Assembly (NCBI GenBank): GCA_030062745.1
Contig: CP099841.1
Location: 930,001-994,000 of the forward strand
Direction: 5' to 3'
Origin: Capitulum mitella
Lineage: Eukaryota; Arthropoda; Thecostraca; Pollicipedomorpha; Pollicipedidae
Length of the DNA stretch: 64,000 nt
Shown: piece by piece, positions 40,343 through 51,900 of the stretch
Layout of the letters: each line of letters starts with the position of its first letter
Position numbering within the stretch: position 1 is the first letter of the stretch
Notes under the pieces: generated by a model
Told to the model about the DNA's origin: nothing
Databases searched by the model: none
What the model saw: only the letters and a program-made list of their open reading frames with translations
Position numbers and translations under genes: made by a program

Positions 40343-43300
40343 CGGCCAGCAGCGGGCCGAGGCCGCTGGCCGACCGGGCGCGCCGCCGCCGGCGCCGCGC
40401 TGACTCCGCCCGGGTACCGTCTGCAGCCGCAGCCGCAGCCGCCACGGCCGGGTGGAGCCGGCCTCCCTGGGGTTGTCAGCGGCGGTGGCGGTGGCGGCGG
40501 CAGCTGAGCGGACAATGACGGCCGCGCTGTAACCGCCGTGTCAGGACCGGGGCGGCAGCCGACGCCGATGGCCTGATCCTCTGCAGGAACTGATGTAGAA
40601 CGGGCTCGTCACTCCACGGAAGACGGAACACGCTGTGGTGCGAGCGAGCCCAGCTGGTGCGTGTCGTGTCGCGGCCGGGCAGCCGGGCGGCTCTGTCGAG
40701 GGACACGGAGGGACGGGGTCGCCCGGGGTCGCCGCTCGGACGCACCATGCCCGGCCAGACCTTCCCCGTGTACGTATGTGTGCGTGTGTGCGTTCTGTCC
40801 ACCGTGCGTGACGTATTAGAGCGCCGCGCAGGCGGCCGCCGCTCGCCGGGCGTCCAGTCATCGCCTTAGCATGTCGTGCGCTGCACAACCGCAGGCCGGG
40901 TCTCAAGGCTTTCTGACCGGCACCACCTAGCGTTCGCCAATGAAGCGTGCTGACTGGTTCATTCCCCTGACGTGGCACTAGTAATGGCACATCATGTCAC
41001 ATCGTTTTGGTAACACTTTCGACTCTGATTCCAACGGACAGTGACGCGTATGTTCGCAGCGACTGCACTGTGGAAAAAGCGCGCAGCGATCCAGTTTAGG
41101 TTACGTTCGTTCTCCGATGATGTTCGTTATACTAACGGCAACCAACTTCTCATTTATTTGTGCCCAGTCTATTTTGCTAGACGTGTGCGAGCTATGATGA
41201 TGCCAAACTTTGGCGAAATTAGTTTTGTTACACAGTGCATGCAATGTATGTTGTTTTTGGTCCTCATTGCTGTGTGCATATTCCAAAGAGTGTGTGAAAC
41301 CGTCAGTGTGTCACCACTTTGTGGCTGCAACTGCTTCGCCCTAAAGCCTATGGGAAAGCAAAAATTATTGCTCCAATAGGAGTTTTACCAATCGTCTTCA
41401 TAATCTGCAAACCTCCATCCTTTTACCACCAAACAGCTTTCGAGGATTTGGGCAGATGACTCAGCTGAAAGATATACTAAAAAAATGTTGCTTATAAAAT
41501 TGCCCCAATTCGATAACATCATTTTTTTCCTGTTGTAGTTTTTGGGGACACGGGCATCTTGTTCTCTGAAAAAGGTAACGATGTGGAATTACGCCTAGTC
41601 AGATATAACTCCCGAGGATTGACTCCGAAATATTCGTTGTCTCTTTATTTATAGGGAAACATGTTCATGCAGTCAACCACATTGGAATGGAGTTATTTAA
41701 AAGTCCCTTTCACGGTTTATAACTGTGTTTGAACCATTGACCATTGAAAACGTGGAAACATCTCCACGAAGGAGCTACTAGTGATCTCGCTCTGCTGAAG
41801 CATGCGTGTAATTCGGCGGCCACATTTTCATTTCTGTGTTTAGATGCCCACTAAACGAATTGGTGGCACATGTCAGCTTATATTTCCAGACGTTTAATGG
41901 TCCGTGAATACCCAGCTGACTTGGAGAAAAATTTTTCCAGGTATTTGTTTAACGATGGGATGATTAAATATTGGTGGTCCATTGATATCAGTCCCGAGAA
42001 CTTGGTCATCTGTTTGATAATAATTACGGTTGTTTTAGTAAACAGTAAAATTCCGTTGACTGTGGTTTGGGGATGATGCTAGTCAGGAGCTATTCAATTC
42101 ATCAGCCCTCGGTTTGTTTACAGCTGCTCTCATATCATGACATGACTGCAATGTGAGTCGTGCGATAGTGGTAGCTTAGTCGCCATTTTATTTTATTTGC
42201 AGAGGTATCAGCCCGGCTGAACGGATTTGTAGACCTCCAGATGGCAAGTGATAGTGAGGCGATCTCAGCATGTTCATTGAGTGTAAAATAATCTGTACCG
42301 TTTGTGCATACATTTGTTGTTGGCAAGCTGTCTGTTGATCATGATGCTTGCCAACAATAAAGTGAGGTGTGTGTTTCCGCCCCATTGTCGAGGTCTGCCA
42401 AAAAGAACTGTCGCCAGGGCATTCATGCTGCGCAACACTAGGAACGGAGGCATAGGTGGCTGCATTACAGACCGTCGGCGTGCTGCAATGACCTCTCAGT
42501 ACTTCCTTGCGAATAGTTTCCGTCTACTCTACTCACATAGTCACACAAGTCTTAGACTTGACGGTAGTTCCCGAAACTTCACATCCTTGAAATACAGTGA
42601 AAAAAGTCCATGCGATTATAATCATTTCGAAACCTATGACACCCAAACTCATAAGATTTGGCTGTGACCCGCAACACGCCGCCCTCCATGTGCGTGGGAT
42701 GGTACTGATAGGCACCGTTACACAGGCAACATTGCCTGGCCCGCCTGGTGTTGGACCCACCGCCGTCACTGGATCAGCGCCATCGTTGGACAGTGTCGGA
42801 TGAAAAAAGACCGTTGTCGTTGCCTATCCGGTGGTGGATCTGACTGGCTGACACAAGCAAGGTAGTCTTCGACTTGCACAACATGGGTGCAGTGCTGTTC
42901 TGAAGAGCTCCAACATAACAAAAGGGACGTGTTACTACGACGAATTAAACTTAAAAGGCGTTTCTTTCGTCACAGGCAAAATAATGTTTTACTCGGTGAC
43001 ATCCCATTTTATCTCCTCAACTATGATATGTGGTCGACCCAGACTAAATTTAAAAGTTTTGCCATAGATATTCCTCAAGGTAAGAAGGGACAGCGATGCT
43101 GAAAATTCGAAATCTTGACAGGTGAAAAGCAGATCCTTAGCAAATGCCCAATAATAAGACCACAAAAGGTGCAAAATCTGGAAGCCATAGAAAATTTTGG
43201 CTTCTTTGGTCGGTATATAACTTATTACATAAAACTTCACCATACCTAAGCTTTGTATAAATCCGGCAGCATCCGGCATGGTTGTAGTAGCAGAGTATCC

Positions 43301-43597
43301 ACAAGCCGAAACAGAAGCATTAGCAAACAATAATTCATGTTTATCAGCAATGCCAGTGACGACGGAAATTCCGTAAACGTTCCGATAAGAATGCAACTGA
43401 TAGTCTACTAACGGGAGAAAAGTAACGTATCGTAAAAATATCTGATTGTAAGGGCAGTCATTTCTTCAAGACTGTTCATTTCTTCAGTTTGAAAACTAAA
43501 GCACAATGATGTGGAAAATTATCTTTCGAAGGGGTCATTATGCATTTCATATGCTCTGAGTCTAGGGGTATCGATAAATTTTGCTCGCTCTTGGCCA
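40343..43597. other. Lim3 3' flank and intergenic DNA
   Basis: GC-rich to about 40900, then AT-rich. The 3' UTR end cannot be fixed; an AATAAA occurs near 42356 but is far from the stop. Open frames at 42302-42667 (plus) and 42989-43396 (minus) have no recognisable domains. No RNA gene supported. Confidence 0.4.
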
Positions 43598-44135
43598 GTA
43601 ACGTAACTAGGGGGTCCCAAAGGTCCTGCCCCCCCCCCCCGAAATTTTTCGGCCCGCGAAGGGGTCAGCTGGCATTGGCCTAAATGGGCCCCCTGGCCGG
43701 GGAAGACAAATTCACTTCTCCGCAAAGGCCCCCCAAACCACAGCAAAACCCCTCCCGCAAAAAGAAAAAGGCCCCCCAGAAAAGAAAGGGCAAATGAGTA
43801 CCGCGGCATGCTCCTACCAAAAGGCGATTACCGGCAAGGAGCAAGGATGTTCCTCTGCAAAGGAGCCGCCAGCCAATAAAGGTCCTCCTGCTATGTGATG
43901 GCGTCTGTCGGTCAAAAAAAATGCCCTTAATACGCTAAGAAGTTAGAATCTCACATTTGGAAGGAGGCTAGGTTGTGAGGCCCCTCGATCTACCCCCTCC
44001 CCCAAATCATTTAAGCCTTATGCCAAACGACACCCCTAGCTGTGGGCCCCCCGTAGTGTTTAAGGGGCTCCGCTCAGCGTTGGGACCCCTCATCCTCCAG
44101 GACCCTCCGGAAAAATTCCTGGCTACGCCTTCTGC
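43598..44135. mobile_element. Short TIR-type interspersed element
   Basis: The left end AGTAACGTAACTAGGGGG and right end TTCCTGGCTACGCCTTCTG are imperfect inverted repeats (CGTAACTAGG against CGTAGCCAGG). The inside is C/G-run rich (a poly-C run of about 14 near 43630 and several CCCC/GGGG blocks) without coding capacity. Elements beginning CGTAGCCAGG with G/C runs are common in animal genomes; placement in a superfamily is not possible from this copy. Confidence 0.55.
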
Positions 44136-44814
44136 TCTTGACTATGAGTTGTGCCCGTGCTTCGAGTTCATTTGACAGAGGCAGCGCCACCTACATTGCA
44201 ATGGGACAACTTCTGACAAGACCACCCAATGGCAGTTCTGGTGCTGAAAACTCGCATATTACGAAACGTTGCTGGCTCCTCGAAATGAGAGAAGCCACGT
44301 GCTGTGCCCATTTTTTGCGACCGGATCATCGCCACTACTTCATTTTGATGTGTCTGCGAATGAATTATAAGGGATTTCTTGAAGCTGGAAGGCAAGCAAT
44401 CAGAGGTTTGATAAATGACCGCAGGACGCCCCGATTTCCAAAACACTGTCCATGAATTACATGCAACATCATTCTGCCACGCTCGTATATTTGCACATTA
44501 TCACCTGAGTGCTACATAGCTGCCACAAACTCATGGTCTCATTTAAACAGCGATGGCAATAACAACAACAGTTATCGACTTTGATGCAAGCGATGGAATG
44601 AATACATGCGAACCACCTTCTCGCATTCTACATTTGCTCCCTTGTGAAACTTAACGGGTGCGTGCTGTATTTGATAAGTGACATTTTGAAACGTGCAGCT
44701 TTTCCTAACATATGACATATCGTCCACGGCATATGCAAACATGCGACGTAACAACAACACGATGCTGACATTCCCGCACAGAAGCAAACATAGCTGCTCC
44801 TGCGGACGGTTAGG
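44136..44814. other. No recognisable feature
   Basis: AT-rich DNA. The final exon(s) of the kinesin gene (calmodulin-binding-type tail or stop) should lie between here and 45720, but none could be recognised. Confidence 0.4.
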
Positions 44815-45070
44815 GACAGCGAGATCCTGAGCGATCAGGCCCGGGAGAACTTCCTGACAGCCCACATCTGATGCAGTCAGCCCAGGAGAGCGTCTGACAG
44901 CCACTATCGGATGCCGTCGAGATGACATCTGACAGAACGCATCTAATCCGGTCAGTCCGGGAGGATGCCTGGCCAAATACATCTGATGCGATCACCCCGA
45001 CAGAGCGCCTGAGCGCCTGACAACCCACATCCGATGCGGTCAGGCCGGGAGGACGTCTGTCAGCACACAG
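44815..45070. repeat. ~40-bp degenerate minisatellite
   Basis: CATCTGATGCAGTCAG-type words near 44869, 44909, 44945, 44987 and 45032 alternate with GGGAGGACGTCTGACAGCC-like words. Copies are diverged, with spacing about 36-47 bp. It lies in the 3' part of the kinesin locus, so it may belong to its last intron or flank. Confidence 0.8.
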
Positions 45071-45720
45071 ATGGACATCACCACCACGGCGTTCTGACGC
45101 CGGAGACCTGTGCAGGTTTTGAGCGATTCAGTGCCGGATGCTGTTTATCAGCCAAGTATGAATGTACCCCTCGCACGGAGCCCTTCCTGCCCACTGCTGA
45201 CGAGCTGATGAGCGTTTCAGAAGTTCGAGCCTCTGAACACGGCTGTCTAGATGTCTTCGTCACAGGGTTGACTGCTGTCGCTCTTCTGCTTCAGTTTTGC
45301 AATTATCTGTCAACATGATTAACAAGGCAGCATGTCAATTTCAGACGACTCCACGGTTCAACCTTTGGACAATGAATATAATGGCGGCCGTTATTGTTAT
45401 GCCTGCCTGGCACAAAGAGTGGCCCCGATGTAAAATCAAGTGACAAACAACCTTCATTTCAACAACTATCGTGTCATTTTTACAATTTCTAGTGCTGGTG
45501 ATGTCTTATGCTCCAGGTCGTATTTAAGTCTGATTCATTGCACTTTTGTCGAATAAGGCCAAAAAATCACTGCAGATAAACCCTTATTTTACAGCGAACA
45601 TGAAATGAAATATGAAAACGGGGCTTTGAAAAAAAATACGTTTCTGTTGTTTTTTAACAATGTCATTACGGGCAAAAAAATATCTAACATATGTAACTAC
45701 CAAATGCAACCAAGTCTTAC
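45071..45720. other. Kinesin 3' region, no exon recognised
   Basis: Starts after the repeat and ends at the GT donor (minus strand) of the last recognised kinesin exon. I see no clear continuation exon or poly(A) signal. Confidence 0.4.
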
Positions 45721-45916
45721 GTTTTTGAGCCGGGTGATCTCCTTGTTTTCTGCGTTTCTCGCTGCCGAGTTAGTGATCTGTTTTACTCGGGCAGCGTACA
45801 TCAAAGACACCAGTGTCTCGTCAATATTGTACAAGCCCGGCGAGATGTTCACAAACATCAGCGTCTTGGCGTTGCCACCCAGACTGTCTTGCATCAGCAT
45901 CGTTAACTTGCTATTC
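45721..45916 (-). CDS. Kinesin exon: motor C-terminal end
   Basis: Acceptor CCACAG|G. With AG from the previous exon it gives [16 protein letters not shown]. It continues [11 protein letters not shown] and [18 protein letters not shown], and ends [14 protein letters not shown] in phase 0. In KCBP-type kinesins a basic calmodulin-binding helix follows this point, so one more exon is expected. Confidence 0.93.
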
Positions 45917-48900
45917 CTGTGGACAACGGAACATCGCGCGTTTCAGTGAGTGGTGTGCTAGATACTCATTTCCAAAAAAACTGACCTTGGGATAAACTTT
46001 ACTTTGGGGTAAAGCAATGACGGGTATTTTATGGGTAGCCATGCTCACCTATGTGCCTCACTAACCTGCGCGTTATGAACCTCCACTGCACAACGTTCGT
46101 GGTCTCTGTGTTATGAACCTATTCCACACAACGCTATTCACCTGTAAAGCATGAAGCTCCGCTACACGTTACTGACCTCTACAGTATGAAACTCTGCTCC
46201 ACAGCATTTCTGACCCATGCGGTATGAAGCTTAGCTAAAGGCGGTCGTTGTATGACTACTGACCTGCACGGTATGAAGCTCTGCTACATGCCACTGACCT
46301 ATACTGTATACAGCTCTGTTACACAACATCACTGAACCATACGATATAAAGCTTTGATACACAGCATCACTGACCTGTACGGTATGAAGCTCTGCTCGGC
46401 GGCCAGAGACGAGATGACGTCAGCCAGAGCCGACAGCGATCGGTTGATGGCGTTGGCCTCCTTGAGCTGGTCGGCGGTGGCGCCCGACTTCGTGACGCGC
46501 TCGCTGCCGGCCAGGTCCAGCAGGCTGAGCTTGCCGCTGAGCACGGTGCCGTTGACGCGGCTGGTCGACTCGACCGTCACGCCGATCACCAGGTGGGAGC
46601 GCGAGCTGGCCACGTTGAGCCGGGTGGCGGCCGTGTGCCGCGTGCTGACCGCCTGCTGGAAGAGCCGCTGCAGGTGGGCCGCGTCCTCGCAGCAGACCAC
46701 CGTGGCTCCGGGCACGTACACCAGACCGCGCTTGTCCTTCTTCACCTGGTGGACGCAACCCCCGCGCGTCAACAAACAGGGAGTGGAGGTATTTTGACAT
46801 TGCCCTCAAAGACGGCAGTCAGTCAGTATGCGGTATCACGACATTTCATTGGGCGAAAACAGAGACTTTGACGCCTGGCTCGTCGTTCACAGTAAAGCTG
46901 AACCAAGAGAGAAGGCAGGGATTTTATGATGCTTCATCGATCCGCTGTAATATTTAAACATCTCTAAACGCCTTTAGTCTCTTTCCGATGTGCAAATGGC
47001 AATTGCGTAGGCGGCGTTCCTCGATACAGTTTTCATTGGCATTTGTACCCATGTGGTTGAAATGTGATTATCCACACGGGTCACTTGTCGTCAACTTCTT
47101 TCGGGGGCAATCATAATGCCTTTCCCCCAAAGCTGAAAACTCGAAAACCCTGTATTTTGCAGAGATCAGAGCTGCCAGTTAGCGCTGACGTTAAATGACT
47201 AGATGAACTACATTTGTTTATAATGTTCCGCTCTAAAATGAAGCCTTTGGCCGTAATTGGCCAACTTCACGGATGGATTCGCGTGACAAAAAAAACGTCG
47301 CTATCACGCTTTCACCACTCCTTTTGTTGGAGATACCTAGATGCATGAACAAAACGCAATTGTTAAAAAAAAACTGTATTTTGACGTCACCCGCTGATGT
47401 ACGCAGTAGGACTGTCCGCTGACGTTATTTGGGCTGCACCCACGATCTGAGCCCGACTGATACACCCTACTCTCAGCTGTCAGATATCCAATCCGACCCA
47501 AGACAGCGCCGGCAACCTTTCCCCGGTACCTTATTCATTGTGAACTGTGACTAACACCGCCAGGATTAGGCAAAACTCGCTTTCAAAAGATCGTTACCGC
47601 ACCTGAAGACGTGACATGATTCCACCAGGGCGATGGCTTTCACAGAGCATTGTCGGACCACCTGGTCGTGCCACCTGGCACCAGTGTGTGCGGCTCTAAA
47701 ACTTCGGCATAGCCTATCATTACTCGCAAACCACTGATCACGCTATCTAGGATACGGGAACCGCGGGAATATGGCAGTGCGGAGGAAGCTGTGTTTGCGA
47801 CAAAGATGAATAGCATGGGATGCTTCTGACGGTCTTTCTACTCTACAAACACCCGGAGGAGAGCTTTTACATTTTGTGATTTTCTGGCCTCATACGGAAT
47901 ACTTCTTGCAGCTCTTTTATGGCAAGCTATGATACTGAAATGTTTCTAGTTTAAAACGACAGTGAAATTTCATCCCATCATAAAAGGCAGCCCACTTCTT
48001 ACAATAAAAGTTTTACCTCCAGTTTCTCTGTCAGCTTTGAGTTCGGTGCGGACAACAAGTCGAGCAGCCGGTCGTTGTACAGCTCCAGCATGTAGGTGCT
48101 GACGGTGACGTTAAACTGGCCGCTGCGCTGCTCGATCAGCTGGAACAGCCGCTGGAAGGAGCGCGGCACCACGCCCGGCTGCCGGTCGTCGCCCACCAGG
48201 GTGTACGTCTTGCCGGAGCCCGTCTGGCCGTAGGCGCAGATGCACACGTTGTACCCGTCCAGGCTCGACTGGATCAGAGACTGCCGAACAAAAACAGCGG
48301 GAATAAAGCAGCGAAAAGGAGACATGTTGTCCACCAATTTTACTAATTGATTCATTCTCATCTGTCCCCGGATTTCCACTGGTGCTGACTAATCTTATGT
48401 TACCAGATTTATTTTATGTCTTGTATTGCCAGGACGGCTCTGATGCGTGCCGACCGCTCGGCACTGCCCGCTTGGCGCGCCAGGACGCGTCACGTGACAG
48501 GCACGCTGTGGAACACTTCCGCAGGAGTGCCGAACGCCGGACGAGCCGAGCGAGTCAGCCGGCGGCGGCCGCAGCTGTTACCATAACGGGGCTGACACGG
48601 CCCGGAGCGCGCGGCCGGCGCCATTAACTCCACACCGGCCCGGCGACCCCGTGCCGCGTGACGGCGGGACGGGGTCAGGTCCCCAGCTCCTCCAGACGGA
48701 CGGGGCGATGGACCCGACAGCCACCGGCGACAGCGGCAGCTGACTTTGACTCTGACTCTGACAAACGGCGGCGGTCACATGTCCGGAGTTGGTCGGTTCG
48801 TCTGACTGGGGTTTGACGTCGCCCATATGTGGCTATTAAGCCGGTCAGTCTGCTGTCGGTGCCTCCATACTGACGTGCCATAAAACGATGGCGGTGAGAG

Positions 48901-51900
48901 CACAAGCATCCCAGAGGCATCGCGTGACAGCTCTAGCAACGCTTAAGCGGGTGCCGGCTCGGAATGTGCTTTCAGTTCACGATTTATGCAAAACTGAAAG
49001 TTAGCGATAACCTTTAGTGTGTGACCTGAATAGAAACCTGTCATGTCTTCCCTTCCATTTTGCATAGTGTCAACTTACCTCCACCTCATCGAAGATGCGC
49101 TCCTGCTGCGTGTCCTCCGTGAAGACCTTGTCGAACTGGAACTCGCGCTGGCCCTTGTCCCCGTCCACGCACAGCGTGAACTCGTCGGCACAGTTGATGG
49201 GCGCCGGCCCGCCACGGCGCCGCTCCGTCTCGTTCAGCGGCCGCAGACGGCAGAACACTCGGATCCGACCCTTCAGCTCCTCCATCAGGTTGTAATACTT
49301 TTTCCGCAGCAGCCTCTCGCGGTTGAAGTTGTCGGTAAGAGCGCGGTGTTCGTCCAGCAGCCGTCCGAGCTCGGTCTCGCAGTCGGTCAGCCGCAGCAGC
49401 TTGCTGCTGTTCTCCCTCTCCTGCAAGCATCACACGACTGAGGTCGTCCTTCAGGCGCCGGTTCTCTTCCTTCACTGAGTCGAAAGTTCTGCTTCATTGT
49501 CGAATATTCCTCTTGCCTTGGAGGCCAGGTACTGCTCAGAAGCCTTCCACTGGCTGTGGCACTCCTCCAGGCGAGCCTCGAGGGCACGCATCTGGTCGTC
49601 ATGGTTACGCCGGTTGTTGAGCTGTGTCTCCAGGTCGGAGATGCGTTGCCGCTGCTCGGCGTCCCGGCTGTTCAGTTCTGACACCTGCAAACGCAACTTG
49701 CGCAGCTCACCGCCGTCCGCGCCCACCTTGTAGGTGAACCTGCCGTCCGGCCCGCCTGCCCTGTGCTCCCTGGCCGTGGAGGGGGCCACGCCATCTTCTG
49801 CCGATCCGGAGGAGATGTTGGTGGTGAGGCTACTGGCGTCGACGGCGCTGCGTTTGGCCACACCGTTCGCCGGCGGCTGGGTGTCCAGGCAGAAGGAGAC
49901 GCCCGAGTTGTTGAGCTGCTGCGTGAACTCGGCCAGCTTCGACTTGAGCGTGAAGTTCTGCAGTGTGAGCTCGTCGCGCACGCGTTCCAGCTGCAGCTGC
50001 AACAGGGACAACGACCGTGGGCTCGGCGGCGGTCGTGCCGCGCGATGAAACACAAACCTACCGCCTGGTCGGGCAATGCTTGCGTCAGGTTCACGACAGA
50101 TCCCACGTCCAGGATATCAGGAGGAGCACCAGTCACCAGCAGTCAGCTCGTCCGAAATAGGAGACATTTCCCAACACATCGGTTCGACACCACTTTTCAG
50201 AAAAGCGCTACGAGTACTGAGGGTGAAAAGGCCCTTCCAAGATCGGTCAAGCTACATTTTTATTACGTCTCCGAACACAGCCACTCACCACGCTGTTCTG
50301 CAGTCGGGTAATCTCCTTGGCCGGGTCCACGGGTATTTTGTCGAGCCGGGCCCTCTCCAGCTGCAGCACCCGACTGCGCAGCTGCGAGATGGTCATCTCG
50401 CGCAGCTTCAGCTCGTCCAGCAGCCGGTCCGAGCTGGCCAGCGAGGCCAGCGTCTCCAGCGAGTTCAGACTCTGCTCCGACTCGATGTGCAGTGACTCGA
50501 GCTCCCTTGCGACGGGTTGGCGATTCGTAAAGTCCAGAGACCTGACGATGTGGACAAAATTCCTGACTGAATGGAATAAAAACATCGTCAATCGTGTAGA
50601 GGATAAGTTGTTGACCAGAAGCTGTATATTTTACGTCGTCAATAAATCCAGTCCAACCAAAACGATGTATCATGTTTCCCCTGGGAACTATGCAGCTCAG
50701 AAAAGCGTAGGTTTTTTGGTGGAAAGGCATTACCATGAATCGAAACTGGCTCGGCACATGTCTTAATCTCACGGCTGTTTTGCATTTTCATCCGTTCGAA
50801 AGCGGCGCGTATAGTCGTCCTGTACCGAACAACAAAGGTGACTTGCCTCGGCGCGCACCAAAGAAGCTCGCTATTGCGGAACCCTACAAGTCAGGGGGAA
50901 AGTGGTAACGGTATTCTTGAAGTAATTTCGTTTTCGCATGAGGCAGCCGCGGCGTGAGGTCCCACACTGTGTGCGGTCCGTCACTCGCGCGAGGCCGCCT
51001 TTGTTCGTTTTGCGGAAGTTTTTAAAAGCCTTCCCTGGCGACAGATACCTCAGCGCTGGTGCGGATAAGGACAATGCGCTCGCCGTTCCGTCCAGTGAAC
51101 CGTGTCGTGTACAGTCATTCGTGGGACACCTCAGGTAAACAGCTGTCCGAAAAGTGCTCTTCCATTTCCAAACGCTGAACTATCAGCTTGAACTATTCTG
51201 TTCATGAACTGACAATTTGTGGGGTTGGAGCAGAGACAAGGGGTTTACATGTTTGTAAGATATGTAAATAGGGCTGCACCACACGGTCGGATCGTCGACA
51301 ATGTTTATCAGACTGCGCTTTGCAACCATCATCACAGCTTAATGAACACAAAATATTGCTTTAGCAACGAAGCATTTTTTCGTATATCGGAGGTGAGAGT
51401 TAACGAAAATATACACAAAAATGTTGTATTTTAATGTTACTTGTAAACCCGCCGTAGCAGGCCAGAATGAGACCAATAATGTTTACAAGGTACCTTCAGC
51501 ACGGTTTACAAGTACGATGCTTATTTCGGTGGGTACGAAGTCCCATCAGTCTGAGTGGTATCTTAGCGTGCGATGTACGGACGTTGACGGGAGATAATTG
51601 TTCAGCAGCCTTGCTTGGTCCCTACCAATTTTTCGACAGAAATTACGTCCGCACCACGGCTCTCTGCTTAACTCTGGCGTGACCAACGCCCATCCTAGCC
51701 CATCCTCTCCCAGTGTGACGGTACGGAGGCGTTGCTCTGACCTGACTCCGTTCTGGAGGAGCTGCAGCTGTCGGCGCGTCTTCCTGTGGGCGCAGCGCTC
51801 CAGGTGGAGCAGCACGGCCGGGCTCCAGCTCGACGGAGGGACCGCAGCCGGGCCGGCCGGCCGTCTCCTCTGTCAGCACGGTCCGCATCGCCTCCAGACT

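Noticed and set aside
42350-42365. AATAAA as the Lim3 poly(A) signal
   Set aside because: About 2 kb after the stop in AT-rich DNA, where the hexamer is expected by chance; no evidence of transcription that far.
42302-42667. 121-codon plus-strand frame
   Set aside because: No domain recognised; considered as a transposase remnant but no motif supports it.
42989-43396. 135-codon minus-strand frame
   Set aside because: No recognisable domain, no splice or start context; probably chance in AT-rich DNA, or a remnant I cannot name.
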